From an uncultured Pelagibacteraceae bacterium (GTDB taxonomy: Bacteria > Pseudomonadota > Alphaproteobacteria > Pelagibacterales > Pelagibacteraceae), in NCBI GenBank assembly GCA_905618885.1, contig CAJQTC010000019.1, positions 1 to 35,008 on the forward strand: 35,008 nt of DNA. Reading direction: 5' to 3'. Within the stretch, counting starts at the first letter, position 1. Each line of letters starts with the position of its first letter. This document shows positions 26,042-34,005 of the stretch, in pieces. Position numbers and translations under genes: made by a program. A model generated the notes under the pieces. The model was not told where the DNA came from. It did no database searches and saw only the letters and a program-made list of their open reading frames with translations.

Positions 26042-26566
26042 ATGGCCAACAAACTTATTGTAGACTGGAAAGAATATAATCTAATAGTAGAAAAATTAGC
26101 AGTTAAAATTCATGAAAGTGGATTTAAACCAACAATGCTTATAGGAATAATGAGAGGTGGAGCCCCAATCATAGATGTATTAAGCAGAATATTTAAACTT
26201 AAGTGTGCCTATCTTGCTGTGGAGTCCTATTCTGGAACAGGCGTAGAAGATAAGCAAGGAGAACTAGTTTTTTCAAGAGAAATGAGCTCAACAGTTCATG
26301 ATATGGGAGGTAGATTGCTTTTGTGTGATGACCTTTCAGACACAGGTATTACGCTCAATAAAAGTATCGAATGGTTAAAAAAATATCCTCCTATAAAAGA
26401 TAATATTGAATCTATAAAAACAGCTGTGCTTTGGAAAAAATTAGACTCTACTTTTGAACCTGACTATTGTGCTGATAGATTAAAAGACAACCCTTGGATT
26501 GTACAACCTTTCGAAAATTATGAAGAAGTAACGATTGAAGCATTGGTGAAAAAACATAAAAAATAA
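26042..26566 (+). CDS. Purine phosphoribosyltransferase (Gpt/Hpt-like)
   Basis: 174-residue type I phosphoribosyltransferase. The PRPP-binding loop LLLCDDLSDTGITL is clear, and IGIMRGGAPIIDVLS is the family's first conserved loop. It likely converts a purine base (hypoxanthine, guanine or xanthine) to the nucleotide. The C-terminal DNPWIVQPFE is like xanthine-guanine/hypoxanthine enzymes. The neighbouring convergent gene is an AzgA-type purine permease, which supports a salvage role. Its TAA stop is the first three bases of the hairpin at 26564-26588. Base specificity is not determined. Confidence 0.85.
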   Translation: MANKLIVDWKEYNLIVEKLAVKIHESGFKPTMLIGIMRGGAPIIDVLSRIFKLKCAYLAVESYSGTGVEDKQGELVFSREMSSTVHDMGGRLLLCDDLSDTGITLNKSIEWLKKYPPIKDNIESIKTAVLWKKLDSTFEPDYCADRLKDNPWIVQPFENYEEVTIEALVKKHKK

Positions 26567-26588
26567 GGGCCAGTTTTACCGGCCCTTA
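26560..26588 (-). terminator. Shared hairpin between purine salvage genes
   Basis: TAAGGGCC (26564-26571) and GGCCCTTA (26581-26588) form a perfect 8-bp stem with a 9-base loop, one of the most GC-rich spots in the area. Read on the minus strand it is followed by a T-rich tract (TTTTTT, then further T runs), so it should terminate the permease transcript. On the plus strand the T-tract is weak, but it begins exactly at the phosphoribosyltransferase stop codon. Confidence 0.8.
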
Positions 26589-26599
26589 AGATTTAATCT

Positions 26600-27910
26600 T
26601 TAAGAAACATAAAAACTAGCAACACTCAACGCAGCAATAACCCATATTGCAGGTGAAGTAGAACTAAATTTTCCTGTAAAAATTTTAATTAATGCATATG
26701 CAATAAAAGATAAAGCAATACCATTACTAATACTGTAAGTAAGTGGCATAGCTATCATTGCTAATACTGCAGGAGCGGACTCAGCTATATCATCCCATTT
26801 AATATCTGTAATATTTCTTACAAATAAAACTGACACAAAAAGCAAGGCAGCACCATCAATCTCTTTAGGCAAGCTAGTTGCAAGAGGAGACAAGAACAAA
26901 CAAGCTAAGAATAATACTCCAATAACTACTGAGGTCATTCCTGTTCTTCCACCTTCTTTTACTCCTGCTGCTGACTCAACGTAACTAGTTACAGTAGTAG
27001 TACCCATTAAAGCTCCAGCAACTGTTCCAACACTGTCAGCCATCATAGCTTTATGTATGTCTTTTATTTTTCCGTCTTTTCCAACTTTACCAGCTACGTT
27101 AGCTACAGATGTCAATGTACCTGTTGTATCAAAAAAATCGATAAACAATAAAGTGAAAATCACCGTAGACATTCCAGCTGTAAAAGCAACACCAAGATCA
27201 AAATCAAATAGATAAGACATCGATGGAGGTGCGCTCACCACACCATTAAACTTAGCTAATCCCGTAGCCCAAGCAATAATACTAAAAACTAGTATTCCAA
27301 TAATGATATTACCTTTGACTTTTAATACTTCTAAAACAACCATACTTACAAAAGCAAGACAGGCTAAAAGAACCAGAGGATTTTTCATATCACCTATTGT
27401 AACTAATGTTACAGGATGGTCTGCTACAACTCCCATAATTTCTAATCCGATGATTGCTAAAAATAAACCAATACCTGCTCCAATACCTAGCTTTAAACTT
27501 CTAGGAATTGAGTTGATTAACCAAGCTCTAATTGGTGTCAAAGATATTATTAAAAATAATATACCAGCTACTAATACTCCACCTAAAGCCTCTTGAGGCG
27601 TGTAACCCATTCCCCCAACAACTCCAAAAGCCACAAAGGCATTGATACCCATACCAGGTGCTAGACCAATCGGCCATGTCTTTCCGTAAAAGCCCATAAT
27701 GAAACAAGCCACTGCAGTCGCTACTATTGTTGCGGTAAATACCGCGCCAAAATCAAAAAAACCTTTTTCAGGTCCAGCGAATTCGCCAGACAATATAAAA
27801 GGATTTAAAAACATTATGTAAGCCATCGTCAAAAAAGTAGTTGTGCCAGCTAACACTTCAGTTTTGTATGTCGTTTTATTTTTTTTATAGTCGAAATATT
27901 TTTCAAACAT
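26600..27910 (-). CDS. AzgA-type purine permease (hypoxanthine/guanine, NCS2)
   Basis: 436 residues with 12-14 membrane helices. The opening EVLAGTTTFLTMAYIMFLNP, the GLAPGMGINAFVAF motif and FIDFFDTTGTLTSVA are typical of the AzgA-like branch of NCS2 transporters, which import hypoxanthine, guanine or adenine with protons. It faces the purine phosphoribosyltransferase, so uptake and salvage are encoded tail-to-tail around a common hairpin. A strong ribosome site (AAGGAG) precedes ATG 27910. The 120-base leader shows no match to the purine riboswitch core that I could recognize. Confidence 0.92.
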   Translation of the reverse strand: MFEKYFDYKKNKTTYKTEVLAGTTTFLTMAYIMFLNPFILSGEFAGPEKGFFDFGAVFTATIVATAVACFIMGFYGKTWPIGLAPGMGINAFVAFGVVGGMGYTPQEALGGVLVAGILFLIISLTPIRAWLINSIPRSLKLGIGAGIGLFLAIIGLEIMGVVADHPVTLVTIGDMKNPLVLLACLAFVSMVVLEVLKVKGNIIIGILVFSIIAWATGLAKFNGVVSAPPSMSYLFDFDLGVAFTAGMSTVIFTLLFIDFFDTTGTLTSVANVAGKVGKDGKIKDIHKAMMADSVGTVAGALMGTTTVTSYVESAAGVKEGGRTGMTSVVIGVLFLACLFLSPLATSLPKEIDGAALLFVSVLFVRNITDIKWDDIAESAPAVLAMIAMPLTYSISNGIALSFIAYALIKIFTGKFSSTSPAIWVIAALSVASFYVS

Positions 27911-28038
27911 TTTAATCTCCTTGTTGGCCCTTAAATATCGTACATTAACTAAGAAATCTTCGGTAATAATTGAAAATTACAACCTAAAGGTATTGTATCT
28001 GTTTATAAGATTAAGTTATATTCTACAGGCGGTTGAAA

Positions 28039-28344
28039 ATGAAAAAAACCTATAAAATATTTTTCTTTACGTTACTTTTATCAAGTATTTTGGGTTGTCA
28101 GACAATCAGCACAAAAGTTGAAGAAGCCACAAATAAAGAAGAACAAGAACTTAGCAAATGGATTGGAAAAAATGAGTCTAAATTAATTTCTTCTTTTGGC
28201 AAACCTGATCGTATTGATTTTAGCAATTCAAGAAGTAGGTACTATGTGTATCTGAGTCAAAAGTTAAAAATTAAGTGTGAAAGAAAATTTGAAATAAATC
28301 AAAACAACGTGGTATTAGGCTTTAGCAGTAAAAACTGTTTTTAA
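28039..28344 (+). CDS. Small lipoprotein, SmpA/OmlA-like fold possible
   Basis: 101 residues. The lipoprotein signal peptide ends in LSSILGC, with Cys20 as the acylation site. The mature part contains WIGKNESKLISSFGKPDRID, reminiscent of the 'G-x-P' repeat of SmpA/BamE-type outer membrane lipoproteins, followed by short beta-rich segments and two cysteines near the C-terminus (KCERKF, KNCF) that could form a disulfide. The tracked start at 28033 is a TTG; ATG 28039 lies better behind GGCGG and is preferred. It is followed 3 bases later by gshA. Function unknown. Confidence 0.72.
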   Translation: MKKTYKIFFFTLLLSSILGCQTISTKVEEATNKEEQELSKWIGKNESKLISSFGKPDRIDFSNSRSRYYVYLSQKLKIKCERKFEINQNNVVLGFSSKNCF

Positions 28345-28347
28345 AGT

Positions 28348-29676
28348 ATGCCAGAAATTCAATCCAAAAGTCAATTAGTAGATTATTTTAATCAAGGTGC
28401 AAAAAAAGACGATCAATTACTTATTGGCGTAGAACATGAAAAATTTTTGTTTACTGGAAAAGAAAAAAAAAGAGCCAACTACCAACAAATTAAAAAAATT
28501 TTTATAAATTTAGAACCTTTTGGTTGGAAACCAATTTATGAAAATGTAAATGTTATTGGACTTAAAAGAGGCAAACAACAAATAACAACAGAACCGGGTT
28601 TACAATACGAACTGTCAGGCGCACCATTAAAAAATATTCACTTAGTATGTAGTGAAAGCTCAACTCACTTTAACGAAATTAAAGCGGCATCAAAAGATTT
28701 AGATATTAGTACAGCTTCTATAGGTTTTGATCCGTTTAATAATTTAAATGAAGTTCCTCAAAATCCTAAAGAGAGGTACCAAATAATGACTAAGGAAATG
28801 CCAAAAGATGGAGAGTTAAGCCTACAAATGATGTATCAAACATCAGGTATTCAGATTAATTACGACTATACTTCAGAAAAAGATTTTGAAAAAAAATTTA
28901 AAGTAGGAAACTATTTAGTTCCGCTAACTATAGCTTTGTTTGCCAATTCTCCTTTTGCAGACAAGAAATTTACTGGATATCTTTCATATCGAAATAAAGT
29001 TTGGCAGCGCACAGCACGAGGTGGAATTATGCCAATTGCTTTTGAAAACTTAAATTTTGAAAAATATTTAGATTATGCAATAAACTATTCATTACTTTTT
29101 GTTATGCGCGAAGGTAAATATATCAAGCCTAATGGTCAAACATTTAAAGATTTTATGGAAGGAAACTTTTTGCCCCTGAAAGGAATTAAAGCGACTATTA
29201 AAGATTTCGAAACCCATCTAGCAACTATCTTTACGGAAGTTAGATTAAAACAATTTATCGAAGTTAGATCTATAGATACATGTGATTGGGGCTGTGTTTG
29301 CAATGGACCTGCTTTTTTTACGGGACTTCTTTATGGGGCGTTAGACGAAACTTATGATGTAGTTAAGTCATGGTCAAAAGAAGATGTTATGGAAGCTTAT
29401 TTAAAATCTCCTAAACAAGGACTAGAGACAGAATTAAAAGGAAAGAAATTATATGAATGGGGAAAGATTTTTTTAGATTTAGCTAAAAAGGGACTAAATA
29501 AAAGAAATGAAATGAACTCTAGTAAAAAAAATGAGACGATATACCTAAAACATATAGAGGATATCATTGATAGAAAAACTAACCGAGCTCAGTTATTATT
29601 AGAACAATTTAACAAACAGGGAAATTTAGATTTTTTTAGTCATGCAAAAGAAGATTTTAGCTATTCAGGGCTCTAG
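28348..29676 (+). CDS. gshA: Glutamate-cysteine ligase, plant/alphaproteobacterial type
   Basis: 442-residue ATP-dependent enzyme making gamma-glutamylcysteine, the first step of glutathione synthesis. GVEHEKFLF, the acidic metal/ATP region QQITTEPGLQYELSGAPL, YQTSGIQINYDY and EVRSIDTCDWG fit this class (GCS2/plant type). In the last motif, the GxDGGPW of typical plant and rhizobial enzymes is replaced by a cysteine-rich stretch (Cys312, Cys316, Cys318). It overlaps gshB by 35 bases in a different frame, so the two steps of glutathione synthesis are translationally coupled. Confidence 0.92.
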   Translation: MPEIQSKSQLVDYFNQGAKKDDQLLIGVEHEKFLFTGKEKKRANYQQIKKIFINLEPFGWKPIYENVNVIGLKRGKQQITTEPGLQYELSGAPLKNIHLVCSESSTHFNEIKAASKDLDISTASIGFDPFNNLNEVPQNPKERYQIMTKEMPKDGELSLQMMYQTSGIQINYDYTSEKDFEKKFKVGNYLVPLTIALFANSPFADKKFTGYLSYRNKVWQRTARGGIMPIAFENLNFEKYLDYAINYSLLFVMREGKYIKPNGQTFKDFMEGNFLPLKGIKATIKDFETHLATIFTEVRLKQFIEVRSIDTCDWGCVCNGPAFFTGLLYGALDETYDVVKSWSKEDVMEAYLKSPKQGLETELKGKKLYEWGKIFLDLAKKGLNKRNEMNSSKKNETIYLKHIEDIIDRKTNRAQLLLEQFNKQGNLDFFSHAKEDFSYSGL

Positions 29677-30562
29677 CTTAAGTAGAGTAAACGTTGAAAC
29701 AGACACAACTTTATTTTTAGCTTTAGAGGCTCAAAAGAGGGGATATCAAATTTATTATTATGAACCACAAAATCTAAGTTTCATAGATGGAAAAGTTGTC
29801 GCAAAATGTTTTTACCTAACTTTTTTTGAAAATACTAAAAAGTTTTTTAAAATAAATAAAAAATTAAATTTTGATTTGTCTAAAGCAAAAGTCTTATTGA
29901 TAAGAAACGAACCACCTTTTAATCAACAGTATATTAATACCACATTTATTTTAGAGCATTTAGTAAAAAAAGTTAAAATTATAAATCATCCTAAATCTAT
30001 AAGAGAGGTTCCAGAAAAGCTGTTTTCAATCCGCTTAACAAAATACATGCCATCGACTTTAATTAGTGAAAATCTAGAAGAAATTAAAGATTTTTTCAAA
30101 ACAAATAAAAAAGTAATAGTTAAGCCTATAAATAGTTACAGCGGAAATGAAGTATTACTTCTAAATAGCTTTAATAGTAAAATTATTACAAGATACATTA
30201 AAAAGCATAATCATATTATTTTTCAAAAATTTCTTCCTAAAATATCAAAAGGAGATAAAAGAGTATTTGTAATCAACGGTAAGGTTAAGGGATCAATTGC
30301 AAGAGTTCCTAAGAAAGGAAGTATCCTATCTAATATGAGCAAAGGTGCTGCGGCAGAAATTAGCAAATTAACAAAACAAGAAATGAGGATAAGTAAACAA
30401 GTAGCTATTTTGTTGAAACAACATAACATTTATTTTGCTGGGATTGATTTTATTCAAGGTCAATTAATTGGAGACATAAATGTTACAAGCCCAACTGGAT
30501 TAGCCACACATTATAGTTTGACTAAAGTTAATTTAGCTAAGTATTTTTGGGATAGCCTGTAA
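29642..30562 (+). CDS. gshB: Glutathione synthetase
   Basis: 306-residue ATP-grasp ligase adding glycine to gamma-glutamylcysteine. The N-terminal domain shows VLLIRNEPPFNQQYINTTF. The link motif NHPKSIREVPEKLF, the ATP-binding VKPINSYSGNEV and the metal/substrate motifs GDKRVFVINGKV and GIDFIQGQLIGDINVTSPTG are typical of GshB. ATG 29642 lies inside gshA; no later Met precedes the conserved N-terminal strand, so the 35-base overlap is accepted. No Shine-Dalgarno is obvious, consistent with coupling to gshA translation. Confidence 0.93.
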   Translation: MQKKILAIQGSSLSRVNVETDTTLFLALEAQKRGYQIYYYEPQNLSFIDGKVVAKCFYLTFFENTKKFFKINKKLNFDLSKAKVLLIRNEPPFNQQYINTTFILEHLVKKVKIINHPKSIREVPEKLFSIRLTKYMPSTLISENLEEIKDFFKTNKKVIVKPINSYSGNEVLLLNSFNSKIITRYIKKHNHIIFQKFLPKISKGDKRVFVINGKVKGSIARVPKKGSILSNMSKGAAAEISKLTKQEMRISKQVAILLKQHNIYFAGIDFIQGQLIGDINVTSPTGLATHYSLTKVNLAKYFWDSL

Positions 30563-30634
30563 AAGAATATGTACCAATTGCGCACAAAAACAATTGATTA
30601 AACTCTCTAATATTGAGATAAGCCCAATTATAAA

Positions 30635-30922
30635 ATGACTGGTTACGTAATATTTAACATAAACATTAAAAATTCCGAAGGATACAAAGAATATGTTGAT
30701 AAGATAGGTGATATCATAAAAAAATTCGGTGGAGAATATTTAGTTAGAGGTGGAGAATACAAAATTATGGAAGGTGAGTGGAAGCATCCACGAACAGTCG
30801 TTATTAAATTTCCAACTTACGAAAAAGCTTTAGAGTGGTATAATTCTGAGGAATACAAACCTATTAAACCAATTCGATTAGCAAACTCAGAAGCTAATGG
30901 AATCATAATAAAAGGAGTTTAA
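30635..30922 (+). CDS. DUF1330 family protein (second copy)
   Basis: 95 residues, paralogous to the protein at 25721-26008: TGYVIFNINIK, GEYLVRGGEY, PRTVVIKFPTYEKALEWYNSEEY. Both copies keep the LVRGG and PRTVVI cores, while the C-termini differ (NSEANGIIIKGV here). It has no established enzymatic function. It is followed by a four-helix membrane protein 2 bases later, preceded by GGAG in the overlapping region, so the two are probably co-expressed. Confidence 0.85.
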   Translation: MTGYVIFNINIKNSEGYKEYVDKIGDIIKKFGGEYLVRGGEYKIMEGEWKHPRTVVIKFPTYEKALEWYNSEEYKPIKPIRLANSEANGIIIKGV

Positions 30923-30924
30923 CG

Positions 30925-31341
30925 ATGATAGAAAAATTTAATAATATTTTTTATTTAATAATTTATTTAGTTCATTTTGCCGGAGTAGGAATGTACGCTT
31001 ATCAAACGATTATAGGCACAAAAAGATTTATAAAAAAATTTGGAATTGATAAATCTGGGACGATAGCGGTTAGATTCGCAGGTGCTTTTCTGTTTGCTGT
31101 ATTCCTGATGTCAGTTTACGTGGGATTTGTGAGATCCGGAGGATTAAATGCAACTTGGGCTTTTTTCAATATAGTTTTTATTTACAATTTATGTGTACTT
31201 TTTTGTAATTATTATTCAATTAAAGTTGACAAAACTGGAGTGAGTAAAAAAATTGGTATGGAGCCGATATATGGACCATTAGCTTTTACAATTATGAGCG
31301 CAATACTTTGTTACGGATTAGCTGATAAAATTTACGTTTAA
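30925..31341 (+). CDS. Unknown four-helix membrane protein
   Basis: 138 residues not assigned to a family. Four hydrophobic segments are visible (about residues 8-28, 49-69, 76-95 and 115-132). The loops carry basic residues (KRFIKKFGIDKSG), and a Cys/Tyr/Asn-rich segment (NLCVLFCNYYS) lies in the third helix region. The ribosome site AGGAG sits 8 bases before ATG 30925. It is coupled to the preceding DUF1330 gene and ends at a terminator hairpin, so these two genes probably close one operon. The real function is unknown. Confidence 0.7.
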   Translation: MIEKFNNIFYLIIYLVHFAGVGMYAYQTIIGTKRFIKKFGIDKSGTIAVRFAGAFLFAVFLMSVYVGFVRSGGLNATWAFFNIVFIYNLCVLFCNYYSIKVDKTGVSKKIGMEPIYGPLAFTIMSAILCYGLADKIYV

Positions 31342-31359
31342 ATAAAAATTTAGATACCT

Positions 31360-31396
31360 GCGGATATTAAATATCCGCGAGTTCCTTTTTAAAATT
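31360..31396 (+). terminator. Terminator after the DUF1330/membrane protein pair
   Basis: GCGGATATT (31360-31368) and AATATCCGC (31370-31378) form a near-perfect stem whose real loop would be the central A/T bases. It is followed by GAGTTCCTTTTT. It lies between two convergent genes and can also act on oligopeptidase B transcripts, since the minus strand continues into AAATTTTTATTT. Confidence 0.82.
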
Positions 31397-31404
31397 TTAA
31401 GATC

Positions 31405-33480
31405 TTAAGAATCTAATTTGTCTGTAATTTTTAGAGCAAACGCATAATCAAATGCCACATCTTCAATAGCTGCATCACGCCCAGATTTTCCACCATGACC
31501 AGCATCCATTTCACATTTAAAAAGCAATAAGTTATTATCTGTTTTTTCTTCTCTAAGCTTAGCTGTAAATTTTGTAGGTTCATCAAACAAGACCCTGTTA
31601 TCCGACAAGCTTGTTGTAATAAGTATGTGAGGATAATCCATTTTTTTAATATTATGATATGGCGAATAAGATTTAATATATTTAAAATGTTCTAAATTTT
31701 CTTTTGCATTACCAAATTCATTAAATTCCCCAGCTGTTAATGGTAATGAGTGGTCTAAATTTGTCGTTAAACTATCTACAAAAGGTACTGCCATAATCAT
31801 TCCTAAAAATAATTGAGGAGCTTCATTGACAACAGCTCCCATTAATAAGCCTCCAGCACTACCTCCATATCCAATAACCTTACCCTTACTTGTATACTTC
31901 TGGTTAATCAAAAATTTTGTACAAGAAATATAGTCTTTAAAAGTATTTTTTTTATTGAGCATTTTTCCTTCTTCCCAAAACTTCATGCCTCTTTCCATTC
32001 CACCTCTTATGTGTGCAGTTGCCCAGATAATATTTCTATTTATTAAGCTTAGTCGAGTAGTTGAGAAACTTGGGGAAATAGTATGTCCATAGCTTCCGTA
32101 GCCATAAAGCAAAAGATTAGCAGACCCATCTAACTTTGTGTCTTTATGATATGTAATAGTAATAGGTATCTTCCTACCATCATGAGATACGCAGTTTACT
32201 CGTTTAACAATATATTCATCTCTGTTATACCCAGAAGGAATTTCTAGTTCTTTGACAAGTTTTTTCTCTTTTGTTGCAACGTTATATTCATAAGTACGAG
32301 TAGGAGTTTTAGGAGATTCATAACTAATTCTTATTACATCTGTATTTCTATCTTTTTGCATTAGACTCATACCCGGACTTATAATCTCTTCATCTGAAAT
32401 TTTTAGTTCTTCTTCCATGTTAGTTTTTAAATCTCTAATAAATAATTTTGGTATAGCATCTACCCTTTCTGATCTAACCATCCAATTATTTAATAAAACA
32501 AATCCACCAATTAAAACTTCCTCTTTAGCAGGGATATAGTCTTCCCAATTATTGATATCTTCGTGTTTACATCTTAAAATTTTAAAATCTTTTGCATCTT
32601 GATTGGTGTGCATCCAAAAATATCCACCCCAGCTATCAAGGGAATACTCAATTCCTTCTTTTCTTTTTAAAATAATTTTGGGTTCTAGTTTCTCCTCTCT
32701 TTTATTAAAATAATAAACCTCAGAAGTTGTATGTTCAGATGTTGAAATAAAATAAAATTGTTGATCAGAACTAGTTCCAATTCCACACGTAAAGCGGTCA
32801 TCATTTTCTTCAAAAACAAGTCTATCATCACTTATACTTGTGCCAAGTATGTGTATAAAAATTTGTCTTGGCCTATGAAACTTATCTAGCTTAGAATAAA
32901 AAAAACTCTTATCGTCGTAAGACCAGGTTATGCCACCAGCTGTATCAGGAATAGTTTCTTCAGTTATTTTATTATCAGATATTTTTCTAACGAAAATTGT
33001 AAAATATTCACTACCTTTATCGTCTACTGAATAAGCTAGCAGTTCATCATTATGGGAAACTACTACATCGCCAGCACTAAAAAATTTTTTTCCTTTAGCT
33101 TCAACATCGCCATCCCAATAAGTTTCTATTTTATCGTTTCCAATTCTTCTTCTTAATTTTTTTGAATAGTTTCCTTCTTTAGTTACTTTAGTCCAATATT
33201 CATAATTCTTATCTTTGTACGGTAAGCTCTCATCATCAAGTTTTATTCTTGCTTTTATTTCATCAAACAGCTTCTTCTGCATTGGCTTAGTGTTAGAAAG
33301 CTGTTTTTTTGTATATTCATTTTCTTCGTTTAGATATTTCTTTACTTCTGGGAGAAGTTTGGAACCATCCTTTAAAACATCCAGAATATTTTCCTGATGA
33401 ACCCAAGAATAGTCATCTTCCCAGTCTATGTTGTGACAAGATTTTACAGTCGGTTCTTTACGTAATTTTGGTATATTCAT
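31405..33480 (-). CDS. ptrB: Oligopeptidase B (protease II, family S9A)
   Basis: 691 residues, the normal length. An N-terminal beta-propeller (about 70-400) is followed by an alpha/beta hydrolase domain. Catalytic residues are Ser541 in GYGGSAGG, His662 in DAGHGGKSG and an aspartate in the SLSDNRVLFDEP stretch. The N-terminus KEPTVKSCHNIDWEDDYSWV fits the oligopeptidase B opening, and GSYGHTISPSFS and IRGGMERG are family markers. It cleaves after basic residues in short peptides in the cytoplasm. The gene stands alone between the terminator and a divergent J-domain gene 18 bases away. Confidence 0.94.
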   Translation of the reverse strand: MNIPKLRKEPTVKSCHNIDWEDDYSWVHQENILDVLKDGSKLLPEVKKYLNEENEYTKKQLSNTKPMQKKLFDEIKARIKLDDESLPYKDKNYEYWTKVTKEGNYSKKLRRRIGNDKIETYWDGDVEAKGKKFFSAGDVVVSHNDELLAYSVDDKGSEYFTIFVRKISDNKITEETIPDTAGGITWSYDDKSFFYSKLDKFHRPRQIFIHILGTSISDDRLVFEENDDRFTCGIGTSSDQQFYFISTSEHTTSEVYYFNKREEKLEPKIILKRKEGIEYSLDSWGGYFWMHTNQDAKDFKILRCKHEDINNWEDYIPAKEEVLIGGFVLLNNWMVRSERVDAIPKLFIRDLKTNMEEELKISDEEIISPGMSLMQKDRNTDVIRISYESPKTPTRTYEYNVATKEKKLVKELEIPSGYNRDEYIVKRVNCVSHDGRKIPITITYHKDTKLDGSANLLLYGYGSYGHTISPSFSTTRLSLINRNIIWATAHIRGGMERGMKFWEEGKMLNKKNTFKDYISCTKFLINQKYTSKGKVIGYGGSAGGLLMGAVVNEAPQLFLGMIMAVPFVDSLTTNLDHSLPLTAGEFNEFGNAKENLEHFKYIKSYSPYHNIKKMDYPHILITTSLSDNRVLFDEPTKFTAKLREEKTDNNLLLFKCEMDAGHGGKSGRDAAIEDVAFDYAFALKITDKLDS

Positions 33481-33498
33481 TAAGAAAGAAATTATTAT

Positions 33499-34005
33499 AT
33501 GAATTTGTTTTTAGTTGGAACCATCATCTTTGCCATAGTTTACTTAATACTAAATTGGTTTGTGAAAACTAGCAGTAAAGCAATAGCCCAAGGTACAAGA
33601 AAAATTATTTTACTTTTTTCTATAGTATTAGCTATTTTGTTGGCATATGGGGGTAAATTTTTACTATCGCTTCCTTTAACTCTAATTTTTTTAAGTGCAT
33701 TAAAGATAAAAGGACTTTCGACCTTCCAAATATTTCAATTATGGAGATTAATTCAATATCTGAGAAATTCTGGCCGATTTTCTTTTGGTTCTAATTCTGG
33801 AACGAAGACAAGCAGTATTACAATTGAAGAATCTTATAAAGTTTTAGGATTAAAAAAAGGATGTAAAAAAGAAGAGGTAATGAAAGCAGCAACTAAATTA
33901 CAAAAAAAAATTCACCCCGACATGAACAGAGATATGAATACCGAAAGACTTAGTCAATTAGTTAATGAAGCAAAGGACAGAATCTTAAAAGAAGATTTTA
34001 ATTAA
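33499..34005 (+). CDS. Membrane-anchored J-domain protein (Tim14/DjlA-like)
   Basis: 168 residues. Two hydrophobic segments near the N-terminus (residues 2-22 and about 35-72) anchor it to the membrane. The C-terminal 55 residues form a J domain with LGL, KAATKLQKKIHPDMN (HPD at 139-141) and EAKDRIL, so it should recruit DnaK to the membrane. The layout (N-terminal anchor, C-terminal J domain) resembles mitochondrial Tim14/Pam18 and its alphaproteobacterial relatives. It lacks the G/F and zinc domains of DnaJ. It ends in a 4-base overlap with the convergent glycosyltransferase. Confidence 0.85.
   Translation: MNLFLVGTIIFAIVYLILNWFVKTSSKAIAQGTRKIILLFSIVLAILLAYGGKFLLSLPLTLIFLSALKIKGLSTFQIFQLWRLIQYLRNSGRFSFGSNSGTKTSSITIEESYKVLGLKKGCKKEEVMKAATKLQKKIHPDMNRDMNTERLSQLVNEAKDRILKEDFN

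Noticed and set aside
26588-26600. Short palindrome AAGATTTAATCTT
   Set aside because: Six-base A/T arms with a one-base centre; expected by chance in this composition and not followed by a clear T-tract.
27911-28038. Purine riboswitch upstream of the permease
   Set aside because: The minus-strand leader lacks the conserved three-way junction core; only weak A/T-rich hairpins are visible.
29642-29676. Possible frameshift at the gshA/gshB junction because of the 35-base overlap
   Set aside because: Both proteins are complete with proper ends and starts; gshB needs this ATG for its first conserved strand, so a genuine overlap is simpler.
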